A stretch of DNA of 19,372 bases from positions 1 through 19,372 of the forward strand of contig CABUMZ010000023.1 of NCBI GenBank assembly GCA_902492825.1, in the 5' to 3' direction. Shown here one piece after another: positions 7,326 to 12,985 of this stretch. The translations under genes and the position numbers were made by a program. Position 1 is the first letter of the stretch. Each line of letters begins with the position of its first letter. Under the pieces are notes generated by a model that had not been told where the DNA came from, did not search any database, and was given only the letters and a program-made list of their open reading frames with translations. The stretch comes from an uncultured Collinsella sp. (GTDB taxonomy: Bacteria > Actinomycetota > Coriobacteriia > Coriobacteriales > Coriobacteriaceae).

Positions 7326-8603
7326 TTGTTTGAATGTGAACTACCGTTTGACCACAAGACGTTGCATCTGGAGCTCGAGGATAAGAATTTCGCGGGTGTG
7401 ATGGAAGGTCATCAAAACGAGTTTAAGACCACGAAATCGCAGGAAGAGCTGGTAGAGGAGTCGCTTGCCAACCCTTATGGTTCGCCTTCGCTCGAGGAGC
7501 TTTGTGCTGGCAAGAAGGATATCGTCATTATTTGCTCCGATCATACGCGCCCCGTTCCCTCGCGTGTGACGATGCCTATTCTGCTGCATCACATCCATTC
7601 CGCTGCGCCCGAGGCTCGAGTGTGTATTTTGGTTGCTACGGGTATGCACCGTCCGTCGACGCACGAGGAACTCGTCAACAAGTATGGCGAGGAGATTGTT
7701 GCCAACGAGGAAATCGTTATGCACGTCGCGACTGACGACAGCATGATGAAAAAGATTGGCACCCTGCCTTCTGGTGGCGAGTGCATCATCAACAAGATTG
7801 CTGCCGATTGCGATCTGCTGCTTGCCGAGGGCTTTATTGAGCCGCACTTCTTTGCCGGTTTCTCTGGTAGCCGCAAGTCCGTCCTGCCTGGCATTGCCAG
7901 CTACAAGACCATCATGTACAACCACAACGGCCAGTTCGTGAACGATTCTCATTCGCGCGCCGGCAACCTGTGCCATAACCACGTGAGCGAGGACATGTTT
8001 GCCGCTGCCGAGATGGCTCACCTTGCCTTTGTGCTGAACGTGGTGCTCAACGGCAAGCACGAGGTCATCGGCTCCTTTGCCGGCGATATCCACAAGGCGC
8101 ACGAGGCTGGCTGCGAGTTCGTGAAGAGCCTTGCCGGCGTTGAGCCCGTCGAGTGCGAGATTGCCATCACCACCAACGGCGGCTACCCGCTCGACCAGAA
8201 CATCTACCAGGCCGTGAAGGGCATGTGCTCTGCCGAGGCCACGCTTCCCGAGGGCGGCGTGATCATCGACGTCGCCGGCTGTGCCGACGGTCACGGTGGC
8301 GAGGGCTTCTATCACAACATCGCCGACAATGATCCGGCAGAGTTTGAGCGCGCCTGCATCGACCGTCCTAAGGACGAGACCCTGCCCGACCAGTGGACGA
8401 GCCAGATTTTCGCCCGCATCCTGGCACATCATCCCGTGATCATGGTCACCGACCTGTGCGATCACCAGATGATCAAGGATATGCACATGACGCCGGTCAA
8501 CACCCTCGATGAGGCGCTCAAGCTCGCCTTTGAGATGAAGGGTGCCGATGCCAAGGTGGCCGTCATTCCCGATGGCCTGGGCGTTGTCGTCGCTCAGCAC
8601 TAG
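7326..8603 (+). CDS. larA: Nickel-dependent lactate racemase LarA
   Basis: LarA interconverts L- and D-lactate using a nickel-pincer nucleotide covalently bound to a lysine. I chose TTG 7326 as start, with AGAGGG (7311-7316) upstream. It gives MFECELPFDHK and 425 residues, against 424 in Lactiplantibacillus plantarum LarA. With this start the known functional residues fall at the same numbers as in that protein: Asp72, Arg75, His108, His174, the cofactor lysine Lys184, the nickel ligand His200, Gln295 and Lys298. In-frame ATGs at 7218 and 7248 would add residues unlike any LarA. A LarD-like channel gene follows after 49 bases, and the cofactor genes larB and larC lie convergently downstream. 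Confidence 0.95.
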   Translation: MFECELPFDHKTLHLELEDKNFAGVMEGHQNEFKTTKSQEELVEESLANPYGSPSLEELCAGKKDIVIICSDHTRPVPSRVTMPILLHHIHSAAPEARVCILVATGMHRPSTHEELVNKYGEEIVANEEIVMHVATDDSMMKKIGTLPSGGECIINKIAADCDLLLAEGFIEPHFFAGFSGSRKSVLPGIASYKTIMYNHNGQFVNDSHSRAGNLCHNHVSEDMFAAAEMAHLAFVLNVVLNGKHEVIGSFAGDIHKAHEAGCEFVKSLAGVEPVECEIAITTNGGYPLDQNIYQAVKGMCSAEATLPEGGVIIDVAGCADGHGGEGFYHNIADNDPAEFERACIDRPKDETLPDQWTSQIFARILAHHPVIMVTDLCDHQMIKDMHMTPVNTLDEALKLAFEMKGADAKVAVIPDGLGVVVAQH

Positions 8604-8652
8604 TACGCGGCCTAAACGAATCGTTTATAACCGACAAGAAAGATAAGGTTTT

Positions 8653-9384
8653 ATGCTTACCAAACTCCTCTGCGAATTCGGCGCAACGGCCCTCATGATC
8701 ATCTTTGGCGTGGGCGTGCACTGCGATACCGTGCTCAAGGGCACCAAGTATCAGGGCTCCGGTCACATGTTTGCCATCACCACCTGGTCTTTTGGCATCT
8801 CGGTCTGCCTGTTTGTCTTTGGCGGCGCCGTGTGCATGAACCCCGCCATGGTGCTTGCCCAGTGCATCGTAGGCCTGGTGCCGTGGAGCAGCTGCATCCC
8901 CTTCATGATTGCCGATATGCTCGGCGGCTTTGTGGGCGCCGTAATCGCTTGGCTTATGTATGCCGATGAGTTCAAGGCTTCCGAGGGCGTCGTCGACCCT
9001 ATTGCCCAGCGCAACATCTTCTCGACCAACCCTACTACCGAGGGCACGAACTATGCTCGCAACTTCTTCTGCGAGGCCATCTGCACCTTTGTGTTCATCA
9101 GCGCCATCCTTGCTGCCGCTAGCCGCGCCGGCGAGAACGTTTTGATGCTCGCCATCTGCGTCGGTCTGATCGTTTGGGCTGTTGGCATGGGCATGGGCGG
9201 CATCACCGGCTTCGCCATGAACCAGGCTCGTGACCTTGGTCCTCGCATGGCCTATCAGGTGCTGCCGATTAAGAACAAGGCCGACAACAACTGGAAGTAT
9301 GGCCTGCTTGTTCCTGGCATCGCTCCGTTTGTCGGTGCCGCTCTGGCCGCGCTGTTTGTGCATGGTTTCTTGGGCATGTTCTAG
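8653..9384 (+). CDS. larD: LarD-type lactic acid channel (MIP/aquaglyceroporin family)
   Basis: This is a 243-residue membrane protein of the major intrinsic protein family, with about six hydrophobic helices. The first half carries the canonical NPA motif (Asn63-Pro64-Ala65 in CMNPAMVLAQ). The second half has NQA at 190-192 followed by the conserved Arg193 and Asp (NQARDLGPR), so the second NPA motif is altered. The N-terminal stretch GVGVHCDTVLKGTKY resembles, from memory, LarD of L. plantarum, which passes D-lactic acid. It sits 49 bases after larA and is surely in its operon. Its role would be lactic acid passage across the membrane. A glycerol facilitator is the alternative, but the context favours LarD. 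Confidence 0.85.
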   Translation: MLTKLLCEFGATALMIIFGVGVHCDTVLKGTKYQGSGHMFAITTWSFGISVCLFVFGGAVCMNPAMVLAQCIVGLVPWSSCIPFMIADMLGGFVGAVIAWLMYADEFKASEGVVDPIAQRNIFSTNPTTEGTNYARNFFCEAICTFVFISAILAAASRAGENVLMLAICVGLIVWAVGMGMGGITGFAMNQARDLGPRMAYQVLPIKNKADNNWKYGLLVPGIAPFVGAALAALFVHGFLGMF

Positions 9385-9410
9385 TCTGAGGCTACATAGT
9401 TGTCCGCTGG

Positions 9411-9525
9411 CCGCATGGGGTAACTTCCCAGCGCGTCCTCGGACATGCAAAAAGGCTCGCTGCGCACTTCGTGCGGCGAGCCTTTTTGCGTCCTGCGGAA
9501 TGCGCTGGGAAGTTACCCCATGCGG
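9411..9525 (+). terminator. Nested inverted-repeat element 2, bidirectional terminator between the convergent lar operons
   Basis: The outer arms 9411-9434 and 9502-9525 are perfect 24-bp inverted repeats. The inner hairpin has arms 9447-9460 and 9476-9489 (GCAAAAAGGCTCGC and its complement), capped by CGCAC-TTC-GTGCG. The inner stem has an A-run on its left and a T-run on its right, so it works as an intrinsic terminator in both directions, as needed between larD (+) and tetR (-). Boxes GTCCTCG (9435-9441) and TGCGGAA (9494-9500) between the stems are shared with the element at 6470-6596. Confidence 0.85.
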
Positions 9526-9628
9526 ACAGCTGCGGGATCTTTGTTGCGTTCGTACAAGCAACCCAATATATATCTGAATTTGGATGGGAGGGGCTTGTTG
9601 CTGGTAGGGGCGTTGGGCTTCTGTCGAC

Positions 9629-9697
9629 ACTTTGGGATGGATTGTGCTTTGGGTTGGGGCGGCGCTTTGAGATGAGGTCGGAACTTTGGGATGAGGG
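9629..9697 (+). repeat. Four degenerate tandem repeats of about 18 bp
   Basis: Variants of CTTTGGGATG occur with the TTTG step at 9631, 9648, 9666 and 9685, spaced 17, 18 and 19 bases apart. They lie just past the tetR stop codon. The rest of 9526-9703 holds nothing else I can identify. Confidence 0.35.
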
Positions 9698-9703
9698 GTT
9701 TAC

Positions 9704-10243
9704 TCAGTTGAAGAGAGGCTTAATGGCTGATAGGTAGTCTTTGGCTACGTCGGCCTTATTTGCTTGGAAGTTGTGCCAGGCCCACCATTGGACCATTCCT
9801 ACGAAGCTTGAGGCTATGTGGTGTAGTAGGAAGCTTCGGTCCATGGTGGCGGCGGGGCCGTTTGGGTCGACGGGGACGGTTTCGGCTGCTCGTGACATGA
9901 TGGTCTTGCGTAAGCAGTCGGCGAAGACGCGTGAGCCGGCACCGGCTACGAGGGCTCGAACGCCCTGGCGGCGCTCCCAGAGGTTGTTGAGGATATGCTC
10001 GACCTGCACGAGTGGGTCGTCGAGCGGTGTGCCATCGTCGTTGAGGGCGTGGGTGCAGATGTCGCTCACGAGTTCGGACAGTAGGTCATCTTTGCTCTTG
10101 AAGAGGCCGTAGAATGTCGCGCGGCCTACGTGAGCGCGCGCGATGATGTCGCCGACGGTGATCTTGCCGTAGTCCTCCTCGCGAAGGAGCTCGGAAAACG
10201 CCGTGACAATAGCGGCGCGGCTTTTTGTCTTGCGGGCATCCAT
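9704..10243 (-). CDS. TetR/AcrR-family transcriptional regulator in the lar operon
   Basis: This is a 179-residue predicted DNA-binding repressor. The N-terminus (MDARKTKSRAAIVTAF) leads into a TetR helix-turn-helix at about residues 28-50 (ITVGDIIARAHVGRATFYGLF, with the typical Phe-Tyr in the recognition helix). The C-terminal ligand-binding half is of a generic TetR type. ATG 10243 lies two bases after the larC stop, so translation is probably coupled to larC. An in-frame start ten codons upstream inside larC is less likely because the TetR domain needs none of that sequence. Its place at the end of larB-larC suggests it controls lar genes, perhaps with a lactate-related ligand; that is inference. 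Confidence 0.88.
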   Translation of the reverse strand: MDARKTKSRAAIVTAFSELLREEDYGKITVGDIIARAHVGRATFYGLFKSKDDLLSELVSDICTHALNDDGTPLDDPLVQVEHILNNLWERRQGVRALVAGAGSRVFADCLRKTIMSRAAETVPVDPNGPAATMDRSFLLHHIASSFVGMVQWWAWHNFQANKADVAKDYLSAIKPLFN

Positions 10244-10245
10244 GG

Positions 10246-11184
10246 CTATGCATCCACGTGAACAAGCAGGCAACGGAGCGTGCCGGAGCAGCCCTCGTAG
10301 GGGCGCTTACCGGCGCCGTAGCCGACGGCTTCGATGCGGTAGCGGGCCGGCAGGTGCTCGGACGTGCGCAGTGCGGCGACGATGGCGGCGCCCGTGGGCG
10401 TCACGAGCTCGCCGGCGACCGGTGCGGGCGTGAGGGCGATATTGCCTGCTTGGCATAGGTTGACGACGGCGGGCACCGGGATGGGCATAAGGCCGTGGGC
10501 ACAGTGGATGGTGCCGTGGCCCTCGGAGAGCGACTCGACGACAATATCCTCGATACCCAGGTCATCGAGGCAGATGGCGACTGAGCAGACGTCGACGATG
10601 GAATCGACGGCGCCTACCTCGTGGAACATGACGGTCTCGGGCGTTTTGCCGTGGGCCTTGGCCTCGGCGGCGGCGAGCGCGGTAAAGATGGCGAGCGCGC
10701 GACGCTTGGCGCCATCGCTCAGCTGCGAGCCGTCGATAATCTCGGTGACGTCGGCTAGGGAGCGGTGGTGATGGGCGTGGTGGTGACCGTTGTGGTCGTG
10801 GGCGTGCTCATGCGTGTGCTCGTGGCAGTGGACATGCTCGTCCTCGTGATGATGCTCGTGCTCGTCGTGTTCGTCGTGGTCGTGATGGTGGTGATGAGCG
10901 TGCTCGTGCGTGTGCTCGGCAGTAGCTTCATTGCCATAGAGCCAGGCCATGTCGTGGTCGTGATTCTCAAGTTCGCTGGCGAGCTGAACATCGAAGTCAC
11001 AAGCATCGATGCCGTGCTTGCTCACGCGCGTCACGGCAATCTCAAAGCCGTCGACCGGGAGCGTGGCGAGCTGCTCGCGCAGGTGCTCCTCGCTGGCGCC
11101 CAGATCGAGTAGCGCCGCGACGGTCATGTCGCCGCTGATGCCCGAGGTGCCGTCGATGATAAGCGTGTGCTGATGGTTGGACAT
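10246..11184 (-). CDS. larC: LarC nickel insertion protein, N-terminal (LarC1) domain only
   Basis: LarC inserts nickel into the dithiolated pyridinium nucleotide to finish the LarA cofactor. This 312-residue protein has the LarC1 features: DGTSGISGDM near residue 11, FHEVGAVDSIVDV, and TPTGAAIVAAL near the end. Between residues 91 and 140 is an extreme His-rich loop, 28 His in 50 residues, a likely nickel store or binding site. It ends at LRCLLVHVDA, where full-length LarC proteins (about 390-420 residues) go on into the CTP-binding LarC2 domain. The next gene, tetR, starts two bases after the stop, and no LarC2 sequence was seen in any frame. The AAGGAG ribosome binding site overlaps the larB stop region. 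The LarC identity is firm; whether it works without LarC2 is open. Confidence 0.92.
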   Translation of the reverse strand: MSNHQHTLIIDGTSGISGDMTVAALLDLGASEEHLREQLATLPVDGFEIAVTRVSKHGIDACDFDVQLASELENHDHDMAWLYGNEATAEHTHEHAHHHHHDHDEHDEHEHHHEDEHVHCHEHTHEHAHDHNGHHHAHHHRSLADVTEIIDGSQLSDGAKRRALAIFTALAAAEAKAHGKTPETVMFHEVGAVDSIVDVCSVAICLDDLGIEDIVVESLSEGHGTIHCAHGLMPIPVPAVVNLCQAGNIALTPAPVAGELVTPTGAAIVAALRTSEHLPARYRIEAVGYGAGKRPYEGCSGTLRCLLVHVDA

Positions 11185-11194
11185 GGAATGCTCC

Positions 11195-11977
11195 TTAGCG
11201 GGCGCAGGGTGTACCGGCGCTCAGATGATTGATAAGACTTGCCTGGTAGGCGGCGCCAAATCCGTTGTCGATATTGACGACCGAAACGCCGCTGGCGCAG
11301 GAGTTGAGCATGGCGAGCAGCGCGGCCACGCCGCCAAAGCTCGCGCCATAGCCCACACTCGTGGGGACGGCGATGACCGGGCAGCTCACCAGGCCGCCGA
11401 TGACGCTTGCCAGGGCGCCCTCCATGCCGGCGATGGCGATGACCACCTGGGCTTGGGCAAGTTCCTCGGCATGTGCGAGCAGGCGGTGCAGACCGGCGAC
11501 GCCCACGTCGTAGAGACGATCGACTTCGTTGCCGTAGAACTCGGCCGTCAGTGCAGCCTCCTCGGCGACGGGCAGGTCGCTCGTGCCGGCGCAGGCCACG
11601 ACGATGCGTCCGTTGCCGGTGGGGGAGGGCATGCCGCCCACGAGGGCGAGCTGGGCGTCCGGGACATAACCCAGGTCGATATTGTCATCAAGAAGCTCAG
11701 CGGTGCGCGCTGCCTTGTCGGCATCGAGACGCGTGACCAGGACGTGCTCCTGGCCTGCGTCGCGCAGCGCCACGATAATGACGGCAATCTGCTCGGCGGT
11801 TTTACCGGCGCCGTAGACAACCTCGCCGGCTCCCTGGCGCACCCCGCGCGAAAGATCGAGCTGTGCAAAGCCCAGATCGGCGGTCGGTGCCGTCTGGATG
11901 CGCGTGAGGGCATCGGCCGGTGCAACGCTTCCGTCTGCCACGTCACTTAGCAATTGCTCAAGATCACGTTTGTCCAT
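11195..11977 (-). CDS. larB: LarB, pyridinium-3,5-biscarboxylic acid mononucleotide synthase
   Basis: LarB carboxylates and hydrolyses nicotinic acid adenine dinucleotide, the first step of nickel-pincer cofactor synthesis. The 260-residue length is normal. The C-terminal half is PurE-like (AIR carboxylase fold). Signature motifs are ACAGTSDLPVAEEA at 128-141, GMEGALASVIGGL at 184-196, PTSVGYG near 205, and LNSCASGVSVVNIDNGFG with Cys227. From memory, that cysteine matches the one that forms the covalent substrate adduct in L. plantarum LarB. It is the first gene of the larB-larC-tetR unit: larC starts 10 bases after its stop. The ATG has AAGGGAAC upstream on the - strand. Confidence 0.95.
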   Translation of the reverse strand: MDKRDLEQLLSDVADGSVAPADALTRIQTAPTADLGFAQLDLSRGVRQGAGEVVYGAGKTAEQIAVIIVALRDAGQEHVLVTRLDADKAARTAELLDDNIDLGYVPDAQLALVGGMPSPTGNGRIVVACAGTSDLPVAEEAALTAEFYGNEVDRLYDVGVAGLHRLLAHAEELAQAQVVIAIAGMEGALASVIGGLVSCPVIAVPTSVGYGASFGGVAALLAMLNSCASGVSVVNIDNGFGAAYQASLINHLSAGTPCAR

Positions 11978-12021
11978 ATAAGTTCCCTTCGACGCTTAAA
12001 AGTTTAGCATGCGAAGGGTTG

Positions 12022-12053
12022 TTTCCGAACATTAGGGCAAAATTGTTCGGAAA
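12022..12053 (-). promoter_or_regulatory. 10-bp inverted repeat upstream of larB (operator or serB terminator)
   Basis: TTTCCGAACA (12022-12031) and TGTTCGGAAA (12044-12053) are perfect inverted repeats with a 12-nt spacer. They lie 45 bases before the larB start and 40 bases after the serB stop on the - strand. A second pair, CCCTTCG (11985-11991) and CGAAGGG (12012-12018), follows. On the - strand TGCTAAACT resembles an extended -10 box just downstream. No T-tract follows, which favours an operator over a terminator. Confidence 0.45.
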
Positions 12054-12093
12054 TCTAATATGTCAGATTTGATGAAGTTGTGAGGCAAACTGA

Positions 12094-12729
12094 CTAGTCG
12101 CGCAGGATGATGTCCATGGCGAGCATCAGGTTGCGCTCGTCGATGGCAAACGGTGCCGCCTCGCGCGTCTTGGGCTTGGCGCAAAACGCGATGCCGGTGC
12201 CTGCGGCCTGAATCATGGGGATATCGTTGGCTCCGTCGCCAATCGCCACGGTGTGGGCCATATCGACACCGCACTCAACTGCCCAATCCAGCAGTTGGAT
12301 GAGCTTGGACTCCTTGGTCACGATGTCGGCCGCCAGCTTGCCGGTGAGTTTACCGTCCACGACCTCCAGGCGGTTGGCAAGGCAAAAATCGATGCCTGCG
12401 GCAGCCACGATCTTGTCGGCGACCTCGTGGAAACCACCGCTCACCACGCCGACCTTCCAGCCCTTGCTATGCGCCGAGCGCACAAGCTCCAACGCACCGG
12501 GGGTAAACGTTACGCGCTCAAAGGTGCGCTCGAACACGCTCTCGTCCAAACCCGCAAGCAGCCCCACGCGCTCCTCAAGTGCCTGCTTAAAATCCAGCTC
12601 GCCGCGCATGGCACGCTCGGTGATCCGCGCCACCTCCTCGCCCACGCCGGCCTCCTCGCCCAGCAGGTCGATGACCTCCTGGTTGATGAGGGTGGAGTCG
12701 ATATCCATAACGATGAGGCGTGCAGTCAT
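12094..12729 (-). CDS. serB: Phosphoserine phosphatase (HAD family)
   Basis: This 211-residue HAD hydrolase most likely dephosphorylates phosphoserine in the last step of serine synthesis. Motif I is DIDST, with nucleophile Asp9 and acid/base Asp11. The cap domain begins with INQEVIDLLG. Motif II is VVSGGF (95-100). Motif III is a lysine near 142, and motif IV is GDGANDIPMI (164-173). The length and the match to the C-terminal catalytic half of SerB are good; the N-terminal ACT domains of longer SerB forms are absent. I chose ATG 12729, preceded by GGAAAGG on the - strand; a longer in-frame start 15 codons upstream adds residues without family similarity. The gene is divergent from aspS. Confidence 0.9.
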   Translation of the reverse strand: MTARLIVMDIDSTLINQEVIDLLGEEAGVGEEVARITERAMRGELDFKQALEERVGLLAGLDESVFERTFERVTFTPGALELVRSAHSKGWKVGVVSGGFHEVADKIVAAAGIDFCLANRLEVVDGKLTGKLAADIVTKESKLIQLLDWAVECGVDMAHTVAIGDGANDIPMIQAAGTGIAFCAKPKTREAAPFAIDERNLMLAMDIILRD

Positions 12730-12922
12730 GACGGGCCTTTCCGGGTGCTGTTTTATTGGGGCATATTGTCGCACGTGACGCGTGCGGGCGGGTGCCGCAG
12801 TGCGTCAATTGTTTCGTCTCCGTCAAGTCTTTGGGCAGGAGCTACTTTTTCGCGGTACATCGGCACAGGTGCGATAAGATAGAACGCCATGTCTGGCTGC
12901 GCGGTTTACGCAGGCTGGGCAA

Positions 12923-12964
12923 ATCTGTACGACGCCGCCCGGAACGACACGGGGCGGCACAGAT
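12923..12964 (+). promoter_or_regulatory. Two-part hairpin in the aspS leader
   Basis: ATCTGT (12923-12928) pairs with ACAGAT (12959-12964), and GCCGCCC (12934-12940) with GGGCGGC (12952-12958). There is a 5-nt bulge on the left side and an 11-nt loop. It ends four bases before the AAAGGAGG ribosome binding site (12969-12976). A smaller hairpin, CTGCG/CGCAG (12897-12913), precedes it. The position suits translational control of aspS, but no known RNA family is recognised. A weak -10-like TAAGAT lies at 12875-12880. Confidence 0.45.
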
Positions 12965-12985
12965 CCATAAAGGAGGATCACTGGT

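Noticed and set aside
9629..9697. CRISPR array
   Set aside because: The units are degenerate, the 17-19 base period is too short, there are no distinct spacers and no cas gene.
10240..10290. Programmed frameshift from larC into a LarC2 frame, as in L. plantarum
   Set aside because: No slippery heptamer is present at the end of larC, and the sequence after it encodes the TetR protein, not LarC2.
10765..11112. Valine-rich + strand open frame that looks like a membrane protein
   Set aside because: It is the complement of the His-rich codons of larC (CAC/CAT read as GTG/ATG), so the hydrophobic appearance is an artefact.
3502..12042. Shared 11-mer TTAGGGCAAAA upstream of ppc (3502-3512) and larB (12032-12042)
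   Set aside because: Many 11-base matches are expected by chance in 19 kb, and the orientation relative to the two genes differs.
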